From: Paenibacillaceae bacterium
GTDB lineage: Bacteria; Bacillota; Bacilli; Paenibacillales; NBRC-103111
Direction: 5' to 3'
DNA length: 64,000 nt
NCBI GenBank assembly: GCA_029256185.1
Contig: JAQSYI010000036.1
Location: 1-64,000 of the forward strand
The notes beneath the pieces were generated by a model. That model was not told where the DNA came from. It ran no database searches and worked only from the letters and a program-made list of their open reading frames with translations. The position numbers and the translations under genes were made by a program. The stretch's first letter is position 1. The number at the start of each line of letters is the position of its first letter. Of this stretch, positions 49,856 to 57,660 are shown piece after piece.

Positions 49856-50326
49856 CTAGTTCCCGCCCGTAATGGGCTTGAATTCTTCCACAACTTCATA
49901 GTCGTTGAAGGTGAAGGGGATTTCGTCGGCCAGCATATCGTCGCTGCTGTCGTCGAACTGGGCGGCGCTGATGCTGTCGATGTTGCAGCCCTTCAGAACA
50001 ACCGTTTGCCTGCCTGCGGCCGAACCGGGCTGCTCATTAACCACCTGCAGATCGAACCAGAAATCCTGGCCGGTCTTGATATAAGCGCGCATGAGCTGAC
50101 GGAACTTGCTTGTGACATAGTAGACGGTCAGCGTCCCGGACCCCGACCAGCCTGCAGAGCGCTGCGGCGTATTGGTCCGGCCCAGAATCGGCACATCCAC
50201 CTTATTCTTCTCGATCGTAGCCTCCAGACTCTTGGCGTAGAACAGCTCCTCTACCTTGCCTTCGAGAGTAATGAAGGCTTTTCCTTGCTTGCCGCTGATG
50301 GCATCTTTTTCCTGAAAAAATGGCAT
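49856..50326 (-). CDS. xkdM: Tail tube protein, XkdM-like
   Basis: 156 residues. Family pattern: PFFQEKDAISGKQGKAFITLEGKVEELFYAKSLEATIEKNKVDVPILG, and C-terminal ADEIPFTFNDYEVVEEF. Inner tube of a contractile tail. AAGGAG upstream; 17 bases after the sheath gene. Confidence 0.93.
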   Translation of the reverse strand: MPFFQEKDAISGKQGKAFITLEGKVEELFYAKSLEATIEKNKVDVPILGRTNTPQRSAGWSGSGTLTVYYVTSKFRQLMRAYIKTGQDFWFDLQVVNEQPGSAAGRQTVVLKGCNIDSISAAQFDDSSDDMLADEIPFTFNDYEVVEEFKPITGGN

Positions 50327-50343
50327 GCTCTCTCACTCCTTCC

Positions 50344-51678
50344 TTATTGGGAAACCGTAACATTCATATAGAGCTTCTCCATGCTGTCCACCGGCTGCAC
50401 ATACAACTCAGATACCACAGCATCCATATCCCCGCCGGCACTGACCGTCAGATCCGTTTGCGGATCAAAGTTTTGGATGGCCTCAATTCCTTGCAAGGAC
50501 TCCAGGTACTTCACAAATTCGCTTTTCAGCAAATTGCGGCCGTCTGCATTATTGGACACCTGACCGATATAGAAGTCGGCAAAAATCTGCTTGAAGTCAT
50601 TGTTGATGCTATCCAGCACCCGCAGCACCCGGTTCTTCGCGAAAGCCTTGTTTTTATCCGCTGTAAAGGAATGCAAGGTGTTGATATCCTGCTCAATAAA
50701 GACCCTGCCGTTGGCGGCGCTGATAACCAGCTCGCCGTTCTTCAAGGCGGCAACCGTCTCCGAATTGGTCAGCTTCGGCCAGGCGTCGGATGCTCCCGAG
50801 ATCGCGGCATAGGTAAGAGACTCGTTAACATCGGCGGCAGCCTGCATAGCCGCAATCTCCCACAGCAGGTGGATCGGGGGCACTTGGGCGCCGCTTGTGG
50901 TCAGAATGCTGTTCTTGAGGCTGATAACCCCCTCATAGTCCGCCTCCGGATAGTTCACCACAACCGTTACAATTTTCTTGCCTTCTTCCTCACGGAGCCG
51001 CTTGGTGTAGGCAACGGCCAGCTGCTTAACCGCCGTATCACCAACAGGAATGCCCAGCACCTGGAAGTCCATGACTTCAAATGCGGCAAGCGCATCGGTG
51101 TATTCTCCCGCGCTTCCGGTGCCTTCCGTCCCGCCAACAAGAGGAGCGTTGGCAGTGGCAGTCAATGCTCCCGTACCGGAGAAGTCCACGAAGCTGTTGC
51201 CCTGAAGCTCCCCAACCGCATTCACAGTCTGACTGTCAACAGATTCGCCCTCCAGCAGCGTCTGCACATCGTATGCTCCGCTCACGTCAATATTGGCCTG
51301 AATAACAATGCTCAGATCGTTGCCTCTCAGACCGCCATGCTTGGCTGTTGCAGTCAGATTGCCTGCGGTTACAGCCGCTTTGACCGCACCCGTTCCCCCC
51401 AGGCGGTAAATCAACACTTGTCTGGCATGAGACATTGCCGCGGCAATATGCCGGATGCGGGGATCAGTGGGATGAAACCCGATGAGTGCCAAAGATTTGC
51501 TGGCAAATGTTTCTGCCTCCAGCACAATCACGCTGCCAACTGCGCCCCAAGGCAGGGGTGCGGGATAAGCGGCAACGCCGCGTTCGCCCAATGCTCCCAA
51601 AGTGCCTCCTTGGGTTTTAAAATTGATGTACGCCCCAGGGCGCACCTTGTTTTGTACCGTCCATGTTCCACCAGCCAT
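50344..51678 (-). CDS. xkdK: Contractile tail sheath protein, XkdK-like
   Basis: 444 residues, starting MAGGTWTVQNKVRPGAYINF, the usual sheath N terminus, and ending in the C-terminal domain with YVQPVDSMEKLYMNVTV. Polymerises around the tube and contracts. Its presence shows a myovirus- or R-type tailocin-like tail. Confidence 0.95.
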   Translation of the reverse strand: MAGGTWTVQNKVRPGAYINFKTQGGTLGALGERGVAAYPAPLPWGAVGSVIVLEAETFASKSLALIGFHPTDPRIRHIAAAMSHARQVLIYRLGGTGAVKAAVTAGNLTATAKHGGLRGNDLSIVIQANIDVSGAYDVQTLLEGESVDSQTVNAVGELQGNSFVDFSGTGALTATANAPLVGGTEGTGSAGEYTDALAAFEVMDFQVLGIPVGDTAVKQLAVAYTKRLREEEGKKIVTVVVNYPEADYEGVISLKNSILTTSGAQVPPIHLLWEIAAMQAAADVNESLTYAAISGASDAWPKLTNSETVAALKNGELVISAANGRVFIEQDINTLHSFTADKNKAFAKNRVLRVLDSINNDFKQIFADFYIGQVSNNADGRNLLKSEFVKYLESLQGIEAIQNFDPQTDLTVSAGGDMDAVVSELYVQPVDSMEKLYMNVTVSQ

Positions 51679-51680
51679 GA

Positions 51681-51875
51681 TTACCTCACCTTCCTATTGG
51701 AAAATTCGCTGACCAATTGGTGTACTTGATCAGGCGTATAGATTTGGTTGTCTTCCAAAATCACATGCAGCACATCTTTCTCCGCCGGCTTGAATCCTTT
51801 GGATGACAGAAATTGCTTCTTGGTAAATCCCTGGGCCTGCTGATCTGCTGCGGCCGAAATATTGCTCTTGTTCAT
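51681..51875 (-). CDS. Small tail-operon protein upstream of the sheath
   Basis: 64 residues, AGGAGG upstream, overlapping the previous gene (ATGA). Gln/Lys-rich and soluble; QFLSSKGFKPAEKDVLHVILEDNQIYTPDQ suggests a phage helper protein of the YqbI/XkdJ neighbourhood. No function assigned. Confidence 0.7.
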   Translation of the reverse strand: MNKSNISAAADQQAQGFTKKQFLSSKGFKPAEKDVLHVILEDNQIYTPDQVHQLVSEFSNRKVR

Positions 51876-52297
51876 TGAAGTCCTCCTTGCTGGTCCAGCG
51901 TCCCCATGGCCGGAGCATCCGGTGCAGGCGCATAAACCAAAACCGTATATTGGACAAAAAATGTTAAAACCCCATCCGGCATCTCAAAATACATGCCTAA
52001 GCCCTTAACCGGCTGCCCTGCAACAGTTACCTGCTGCAATACAGACGTTAATTGCTCCGCTACACCGTAGGCTTCTTCGTTTGCCGCAGCACCCGCCGGA
52101 TAATAATGCACCGCCAGCGGATGGACACGGCGGAATCGTCTGCCTGACTCCTGGGTATGAGTCGGTGCCAGGAATCGCACATAAAAGCTAGGCGAGGCCG
52201 ACTCCTGATTTTCCTCTCCCCGCACCGGAATGTCTGGGAATGCCGCGCCAAGCGCAGCCATCACGGCGTTGCGGACATCAAGAAACGTTACCTGCAT
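51872..52297 (-). CDS. Tail terminator-like protein (DUF6838-type)
   Basis: 141 residues. VTFLDVRNAVMAALGAAFPDIPVRGEENQESASPSFYVRFL with a C-terminal ADPA/GVLTFFVQYTVLVY region fits the tail-terminator or tail-completion proteins that precede sheath genes in PBSX-like phages. With no capsid gene it would cap the tail end. Confidence 0.75.
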   Translation of the reverse strand: MQVTFLDVRNAVMAALGAAFPDIPVRGEENQESASPSFYVRFLAPTHTQESGRRFRRVHPLAVHYYPAGAAANEEAYGVAEQLTSVLQQVTVAGQPVKGLGMYFEMPDGVLTFFVQYTVLVYAPAPDAPAMGTLDQQGGLQ

Positions 52298-52301
52298 CTC
52301 A

Positions 52302-52454
52302 TCACTTCCCCATCTGCTTATCCATCCCGCATACTTTGCCCGGGACAGCCGGTGTACGGCTCCGGTCTGCCCGCACCGGAATTAGTTCGCCGCCTGCATG
52401 TGAGCACCCCCTAACCTTCTTGTACAATTCAGGCGGACAACGCAAAAAGGACAC
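52302..52454 (-). CDS. Possible 50-residue ORF before the tail operon
   Basis: An open frame ending just before the tail terminator gene: GTG start at 52454 gives MSFLRCPPELYKKVRGCSHA and ends in KVCGMDKQMGK, with cysteines and a phage-like look. The supposed start overlaps a terminator hairpin (52449-52467), which makes translation doubtful. Reported at low confidence. Confidence 0.3.
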   Translation of the reverse strand: MSFLRCPPELYKKVRGCSHAGGELIPVRADRSRTPAVPGKVCGMDKQMGK

Positions 52455-52467
52455 CTCACGGGCGTCC
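52444..52467 (-). terminator. Hairpin upstream of the tail operon
   Basis: On the minus strand GGACGCC CGTGA GGTGTCC (one G-U pair) is followed by five T. It could isolate the tail operon from upstream transcription, but then a promoter is needed between 52297 and 52440 and none is clear. Confidence 0.55.
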
Positions 52468-52847
52468 TCTTCTTCTGCGCATATGCCTAATTTCTTACAC
52501 TACTAATATAACACGGCCTATGGCAAGCAGCCGTTCATTTATCGGTCACGTTCCGGCCATTCCAGAACTTTCAAAAGGGTTCCTTTGCAGGAACCCTTCG
52601 AGACGGTGATTATTGGTATTCTCCTCACATAGATCCTTTGCTCACGTTACCAACTGCTCAATCGGGGTATTGCCCTAACGAGTCTTTGGCACATCCCTCC
52701 GGTTTCTATAACGAAGCGTACACCCCTTCGATTAGTTCGTTTCGTTGGAGCACTAACGTGTTCAACGCAACCAACACCTCTCTGTTCACCGTCGATAATA
52801 GAATGCCCCCATGCAGTGGTTCTATGCATCCTTTTGATAAAAAATAT
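52468..52847. other. Intergenic region with structured sequence
   Basis: No gene recognised. A 13-bp imperfect inverted repeat (GTTCGTTTCGTTG at 52735-52747 and CAACGCAACCAAC at 52763-52775) and a 10-bp perfect hairpin (AAGGGTTCCT/AGGAACCCTT at 52575-52598) are visible. Could be a small RNA or the decayed edge of the tail island. Confidence 0.4.
52575..52598 (-). terminator. Terminator downstream of sspP region
   Basis: Perfect 10-bp stem AAGGGTTCCT/AGGAACCCTT, 4-base loop, followed on the minus strand by TTTTGAAAG. Likely ends the sspP transcript or an RNA from the gap at 52600-52847. Confidence 0.6.
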
Positions 52848-52997
52848 TTAACTTCCTTCCCCATGGTTTTGCCTGGAATGATTCCGGTTCTTCACCTTCT
52901 TGGAGCCGGACAAGGGCTCAGGCGGTCCGCCTGCATCATCTTTTTGATTGCCCGCTCCTGACGGAGGATTAACCGGATTGACCTTTTGCTTGACCAT
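52848..52997 (-). CDS. sspP: Small acid-soluble spore protein P
   Basis: 49 residues, too short for a long-ORF search. The C-terminal part GGPPEPLSGSKKVKNRNHSR is characteristic of SspP, whose B. subtilis member ends QPEPLSGSKKVKNRNH. Minor forespore-made protein of the spore core, sigma-G controlled in Bacillus. GAGAGGAGAG lies upstream. Confidence 0.88.
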   Translation of the reverse strand: MVKQKVNPVNPPSGAGNQKDDAGGPPEPLSGSKKVKNRNHSRQNHGEGS

Positions 52998-53015
52998 CGC
53001 TGTTGCTCTCCTCTC

Positions 53016-53168
53016 TTAGTGGAGCGGGTTATGATCGTGGTTCATGTCGTCTTGATGCTTGCGGTCATTGGCATCCTGCTGAAGCTGTTGGGCGTTATGC
53101 GCATTGACCCCATCAGTTGCAAGACCTTTTACCACATTTTTCAGGTTCTTGTCGGGCGTTCTTTTCAT
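53016..53168 (-). CDS. Small hydrophilic protein upstream of sspP
   Basis: 50 residues: KRTPDKNLKNVVKGLATDGV then a His/Asp-rich tail. No hydrophobic segment. Seventeen bases before sspP, so likely co-transcribed. Resembles a small spore-associated protein by size and composition only. Confidence 0.6.
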   Translation of the reverse strand: MKRTPDKNLKNVVKGLATDGVNAHNAQQLQQDANDRKHQDDMNHDHNPLH

Positions 53169-53196
53169 AGCCACCGTTTGACACACCCCTGTCTGC

Positions 53197-53544
53197 TTAA
53201 GAATGGGTAAGCTGCTCCAGCGCTTGGGCGCACTCGTGAATATTGCGGATATAATCACCTATCAGCTCCTGCATTTTCCCGCTATCCTCATCAATCGTCT
53301 TGCCGTCTTTCTCCACATCAACAAGCTCAACCTTGACCTCGCGGGAATCCACATACGTACACTTGAAATCAAATTCATACATGCTGTGTCCCGCTGCCGC
53401 CACCGAGATGCGGATTGCCTTGGAATCAGACTCATCGGCGGTTACCTTCACTGAATCCGTGGAACTCATGGTTGTAGGCAAAGCACGTTGCCAGGCCGCC
53501 ACCAAACGATCCTGATCCAGCTTCAATTGATCCTTATCACTCAT
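53197..53544 (-). CDS. Hypothetical soluble protein, possibly forespore-expressed
   Basis: 115 residues, GGGGAGGTG upstream. Beta-alpha composition (ISVAAAGHSMYEFDFKCTYVDSREVKVELVDVEKDGK) with a C-terminal helix pair; no known motif. Upstream, on the minus strand, GAATA and CACGTTA are 18 bases apart, a fair sigma-G-like pattern. Confidence 0.7.
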   Translation of the reverse strand: MSDKDQLKLDQDRLVAAWQRALPTTMSSTDSVKVTADESDSKAIRISVAAAGHSMYEFDFKCTYVDSREVKVELVDVEKDGKTIDEDSGKMQELIGDYIRNIHECAQALEQLTHS

Positions 53545-53653
53545 GAAATGACACCTCCCCTTAATCTATAACGTGCGGAGAGAGCCTTCCCTTTATTCAG
53601 CCACATGCTCCCAATAGCCTTTTCCCATTCCAACACTCATGCGGTTAAGCTGC

Positions 53654-53863
53654 TTATTCGTGCTGATACCCATCCTGGGGTGTCAGCGGGTCATCCGGCT
53701 CAACTTCCGGGGGGATCGCTGGAATGGAGGGCGCGGAGTCCGGGTCCACAACGGGCGGTACCTGTGGAGGACTCACATCAGGTATTGAGGCAGGTGTTGG
53801 ATCCGGTGTTATCTCTGGGATGGTTTTAGGGGGAATTTCTGGCAACAACTCTTCGTTTCTCAT
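53654..53863 (-). CDS. Proline-rich small protein
   Basis: 69 residues, AGGAGG ribosome binding site. About a third proline, with Pro-Glu/Asp repeats (EIPPKTIPEITPDPTPASIPDV). Soluble and probably disordered. Function unknown. Confidence 0.6.
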   Translation of the reverse strand: MRNEELLPEIPPKTIPEITPDPTPASIPDVSPPQVPPVVDPDSAPSIPAIPPEVEPDDPLTPQDGYQHE

Positions 53864-53985
53864 TTTGAAAACCTCCTTTTATCCTTTCTATACCCCAATG
53901 AGCTCCAATTGAAAAGCAGCCCACCGCGGCGGACTGCCTCTACAGGAACAATGAAAGATCGAAACCTCTGAGGATTGCGAAAATA

Positions 53986-54864
53986 TTACCCGTTAAAATA
54001 CTCAATCAGGATGGCGTTGACCTCATCTGCAATTTCATGGTTAATGCCATGCCCCACGTTATTGAAGAAACGAACGTTCATCCGATATTCCTCCAGGGCA
54101 GCCCTTCCTCCCAAAATGCAAAAAGGATCTGCATAACCCACCATATAGAAGACCTTGCTTCTTATCCGGTCGATTTGTTCGTCTGTGAACCCGGACACCT
54201 TATGATACCTCATAGCCATATTGTTGTAGCCTCTCAGCAAATAGGTAAAATGGTCAAGAATCAGCGGGTTTCCGGTGAAGGCAGCATAGTTATCTCCTGC
54301 AAGCTTTATTAGTAATTTCTCTATATTGCGCCGCGTGGGAAACAATGCTTCCGGCAGAAAGATCTTCATCATTCTCTTCAAGGGATTGCCTATTGCTCCC
54401 GCCGGCACGCTTGACGCCAGAGCAGCAACCTTTCTTACCCGCTCCGGCCTGACAAGCGCATAATACTGGGCGACATAACCTCCATGGGAAACACCTGCTA
54501 TATGCACATCCTGAAGCCCAAGTCCATCCAATACGCCGTCTATCCAGAGAGCGTCATCAAATTTCCCGTTATAATTCTCATTGGGGACACTCTTGCCTGG
54601 TCCGCCCAGCGTATCAACTGCGTACAGCCGGAAATGCGGCGCCAATGCTGCAGCATTGTAAATCCACATCAATGCGGAATCATCCCCTACACCGTGAAAC
54701 AGCAGCACGGGAGGCGCCCCGGTTTCACCCCAAACCGTAACGCGGGTACTGCCGTAATGCGTTATGATATCCGTCTGTTCCACTTCAACGCCCCATGCCG
54801 CAATTAACTGGTCATAGGTGGACAGAATGTTCTGGCGGGCTTTCTTTGTCCGGTAAATCCTCAT
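53986..54864 (-). CDS. Alpha/beta hydrolase
   Basis: 292 residues. Alpha/beta hydrolase fold: oxyanion region VLLFHGVGDDSALMW, nucleophile elbow GVSHGGYVAQYYA (Ser), C-terminal histidine in NNVGHGINHE. Substrate unknown. Starts four bases inside the end of the TetR gene, so repressed together. Confidence 0.9.
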   Translation of the reverse strand: MRIYRTKKARQNILSTYDQLIAAWGVEVEQTDIITHYGSTRVTVWGETGAPPVLLFHGVGDDSALMWIYNAAALAPHFRLYAVDTLGGPGKSVPNENYNGKFDDALWIDGVLDGLGLQDVHIAGVSHGGYVAQYYALVRPERVRKVAALASSVPAGAIGNPLKRMMKIFLPEALFPTRRNIEKLLIKLAGDNYAAFTGNPLILDHFTYLLRGYNNMAMRYHKVSGFTDEQIDRIRSKVFYMVGYADPFCILGGRAALEEYRMNVRFFNNVGHGINHEIADEVNAILIEYFNG

Positions 54865-55490
54865 TCCACCATCTCCTCTCTATCGAAATAACGGGTATAA
54901 AAACGCTTCAGCAAAACCTCCAATTCCTCCCTTGCCGCTTGTTTTGATTCCGGCGCAACCATAGACGCTCCAGAAAAATACTTCTGAAACACGAACAGAA
55001 TCAAAGACTGATACTCTGCCGCAAGTTCAACCGGATCATCCTCCTTGATATAGCCCGTCTCCATCATGTATGAAAAAACCTTCGTATGGTGCTCCAAAGG
55101 AGCCGCAAAGAAAAACCGGTGATAGATCGTTGCGGCCTCTTCATTCCGCTGCTTCTCGATGGTCAGCATGCGTATCCATTTATAAATGCGTTCTTCGAGC
55201 AGATAGTGTTCGATATAGGCAATACCAGCCATTATAAAATTTCCGCAGGTAATCTTGGTCACAGCATGCAAGGCCTGGTTAAAGCTGTCCTTGCGGAGCT
55301 GCATCCCCTGCTCTGCCTGCTTTAGAAGAGTATGAAGAATATCCTCCTTGTTCTTGAAATGGTAATAGATCGAGCTTTCCTTGATCCCGACCACCTTGCC
55401 AATATCTCTTATAGATACGGTTGTATAACCATTCACACTAAACAAATCCAATGCCGTATCCAGCAGCTTCTCTTTGGTGCTTGGTTCCAT
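54861..55490 (-). CDS. TetR-family repressor
   Basis: About 209 residues. N-terminal helix-turn-helix (TVSIRDIGKVVGIKESSIYYHFKNKEDILHTLL) and a ligand-binding C-terminal domain. Start uncertain: ATG at 55490 has a distant GGAAGGAG. Two copies of the inverted repeat CCTAAC-N4-GTTAGG in its promoter (55518-55533, 55556-55571) are likely its operators; it should repress itself and the hydrolase. Confidence 0.9.
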   Translation of the reverse strand: MEPSTKEKLLDTALDLFSVNGYTTVSIRDIGKVVGIKESSIYYHFKNKEDILHTLLKQAEQGMQLRKDSFNQALHAVTKITCGNFIMAGIAYIEHYLLEERIYKWIRMLTIEKQRNEEAATIYHRFFFAAPLEHHTKVFSYMMETGYIKEDDPVELAAEYQSLILFVFQKYFSGASMVAPESKQAAREELEVLLKRFYTRYFDREEMVE

Positions 55491-55517
55491 CTGACCGAAT
55501 ACACTCCTTCCACCCAA

Positions 55518-55578
55518 CCTAACAACCGTTAGGCAACTTCAATGATTCCAGCATACCTAACGACTGTTAGGTTGTCAA
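55518..55578 (-). promoter_or_regulatory. TetR promoter with two operators
   Basis: -35 TTGACA (55573-55578) and -10 TATGCT (55550-55555) are 17 bases apart. The operator CCTAACGACTGTTAGG (55556-55571) fills the spacer; the second, CCTAACAACCGTTAGG (55518-55533), lies downstream of the start. Both are perfect 6-bp inverted repeats with a 4-base centre. Confidence 0.88.
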
Positions 55579-55581
55579 TAC

Positions 55582-55609
55582 AAAAAAACCTCCCCCGTTA
55601 AGGGAAGGT
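55582..55609 (-). terminator. Terminator after the tRNA-Ser site
   Basis: On the minus strand ACCTTCCC and GGGAGGT (one bulge) are followed by seven T. This is the original terminator of the tRNA-Ser gene, left on the chromosomal side. Confidence 0.65.
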
Positions 55610-55642
55610 CCTTATGCTTCAATTCATGATAGGTTAAGGAAA

Positions 55643-55713
<71 letters not shown>

Positions 55714-55898
55714 TGCATAACCCACCAACCCTTGTCCTGACTGGATTTATAGCACTTTACTGTCGAACCACTACAGCGGTCTGTGTTTGAACGTAATTTC
55801 TGCTCCATGACCGTTCGAATGATTCCATATTATTACTGTTACGCCAGTAAGTCAACCTCTATATTTCTTTAAAACCCTCTTTTTTAACGTATTACAAC

Positions 55899-56354
55899 TT
55901 ATTCATTTTCTTCTTCCATGTAGAAAGAGCCCTTTCTATCTTTTTCTTTTTTGTAAATTATATACTCAATGCTATTAATAATTTCGGAAATCTCTCCTCT
56001 AGTCAAAATTGAATCATTTGCGATTTGAAGTGCTATCCCGTAAGAATGAAAAACGACTCTTTTATATGATTTTGACCTTTGGACCTCCGTGTCCACATCG
56101 GGAACCAAATGACGATATGCAAGAGAATATAGGTAATCATAAGGTTTCTCATAATAAGTTGCTAATTTCCTTAAAGTCTCTTCAGAAGGTAGTAATTTCT
56201 TTTTTGTCGATCTATTATAACCTAATTCAAGATCACGTATGTAGGTATGACTTAACCCTGTTTTTTCGGAAACTTCCCTTAAAGAGCGCTTTCCCCTCCA
56301 AGAAACCAACAAATCCCCAAACTCATTCCAATAAGGAGAATCAAATGTATTCAA
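55899..56354 (-). CDS. XRE-family regulator of the mobile element
   Basis: 151 residues, probable TTG start. N-terminal helix-turn-helix: KRSLREVSEKTGLSHTYIRDLELGYNRSTKKKLLPSEETLRKLATYYEKPYDYLY. C-terminal 70 residues unknown. Divergent from the primase operon, so probably represses it, like ImmR in other integrated elements. No adjacent ImmA-type protease is seen. Confidence 0.85.
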   Translation of the reverse strand: MNTFDSPYWNEFGDLLVSWRGKRSLREVSEKTGLSHTYIRDLELGYNRSTKKKLLPSEETLRKLATYYEKPYDYLYSLAYRHLVPDVDTEVQRSKSYKRVVFHSYGIALQIANDSILTRGEISEIINSIEYIIYKKEKDRKGSFYMEEENE

Positions 56355-56440
56355 TCTAAAATAACCCCCTACGTATTATTAAGATAATTTAATTGTAAGA
56401 TATTATATACAACAAATCAACAAATATTCGTATAAAACAC

Positions 56441-56469
56441 TTTACAAACATAGGGATGGATTGTAGTAT
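56441..56469 (+). promoter_or_regulatory. Promoter of the primase operon
   Basis: TTTACA (56441-56446) and TAGTAT (56464-56469) are 17 bases apart, in AT-rich sequence with repeated ACAACAAA-type motifs, which may be regulator sites. Confidence 0.6.
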
Positions 56470-56514
56470 ATTATTATGCAACAACATACAACAAACAAGG
56501 AGGGAGAATAATTA

Positions 56515-57660
56515 ATGGCTGAAAAAAATAATGAAGCCGCACCTGTTGGCGCAGGGACGGCTTCGGACAATACTCTATCAAAGTTGATCTTATCATTACA
56601 GGAACCCGGCAAGCAAATGGAAAAAATGAAACTATTTTATGAAGCTGCTTTTCCTGATAAATTCATGCCCGAAAATGGATTTATTACAATTTGTTACTCG
56701 TTGAACAGCAATTTTTTTATTCGTTTCTTTAGGCCAAACCAGCGTGAAGAAATGCTCACACTGATTAATTCTCTAAACGGAAAAGCCAATATTTATTACG
56801 GAACATCTCCACAAGACATGGAAACGGCGCTTCTAAAAAATCCACGTTCTAGAGGATCGACAGAGACAAGCTTAACATTCAACTTTTTTCATGTTGATAT
56901 TGATGTTGATATTGAGGGCCATCACAAGTCAAATGGTAAGAAACTATTCCCTCACCTAGAAGTAGCACTAACCTTCGCATGGAATGGGATTCCGCTCACC
57001 CCAACCATTATTGTTAGCACTGGTGGTGGGTTACACTTATATTTCTTCATAGATGAGCCTATGGTATTAAAAACTGACTCTGACAGGATGTATGCTAATA
57101 AACTCCTTATCCACTTTCAACAGTGGATTAGAGAATTAGCAGGAGAATATGGAGCCAGCACCGACACTACAGCAGATCTTGCAAGGCTACTTAGAGCCCC
57201 TTTTACTTACAACCTAAAAACGCCAGATAAAAAACTAGCTGATATTGTTGAAGTAACTAATCGTCGCTATTCAATAAATGAAATTGAGCGCCAATTGCCA
57301 GTTGTGGAACATAAAAAATCAGTGACTAAAAGGTTACCGTTCTCCAATCGAAGAAAGCGTAGTATTGAACACTATTACCAAAACTGCCCTTTTGTACGTT
57401 GGGTACGGGATTATCCGAACGAAGTTAGCTATCCGCAATGGTTTGCAGCACTTTCTCACTCCGTTCATTGTTATAACGGATATGAAGAGTCACACAAGCT
57501 ATCAAGGGAATATGACAGGTACTCCGAAACGGAAACCGATAAAAAAGTCATCGAAGCGTTAAAGGGCAAGCCCAACTCGTGTCGTTATATTGCCCAAACG
57601 CTAGGCTCTAAAGCTTGTATTGGTTGTTCGAGGAATCCAGTAATCTCAAAGGAGGATTGA
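56515..57660 (+). CDS. Primase-polymerase (archaeo-eukaryotic primase superfamily) of the mobile element
   Basis: 381 residues. Motifs in order: metal-binding HVDIDVDIE (about 127-134), STGGGLHLYFF (about 168-178, conserved histidine), and DLARLLRAPFTYNLK (about 221-235, basic and proline motif). The C-terminal region has cysteines (CRYIAQTLGSKACIGC) in a primase C-terminal-like domain. Likely makes primers or starts replication of the excised element. Ends overlap the helicase start (ATGA). AGGAGGGA ribosome binding site. Confidence 0.8.
   Translation: MAEKNNEAAPVGAGTASDNTLSKLILSLQEPGKQMEKMKLFYEAAFPDKFMPENGFITICYSLNSNFFIRFFRPNQREEMLTLINSLNGKANIYYGTSPQDMETALLKNPRSRGSTETSLTFNFFHVDIDVDIEGHHKSNGKKLFPHLEVALTFAWNGIPLTPTIIVSTGGGLHLYFFIDEPMVLKTDSDRMYANKLLIHFQQWIRELAGEYGASTDTTADLARLLRAPFTYNLKTPDKKLADIVEVTNRRYSINEIERQLPVVEHKKSVTKRLPFSNRRKRSIEHYYQNCPFVRWVRDYPNEVSYPQWFAALSHSVHCYNGYEESHKLSREYDRYSETETDKKVIEALKGKPNSCRYIAQTLGSKACIGCSRNPVISKED

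Noticed and set aside
50320-51729. 469-codon open frame opposite the sheath gene
   Set aside because: Antisense to a well-supported sheath gene, composition typical of a reverse-complement shadow, no ribosome binding site and no recognisable domain.
40397-53863. Complete prophage
   Set aside because: No integrase, repressor, portal, terminase, capsid or lysis gene is visible in this interval.
54861-55517. tetR and hydrolase as part of the mobile element
   Set aside because: They lie on the chromosomal side of the tRNA-Ser fragment and its native terminator.
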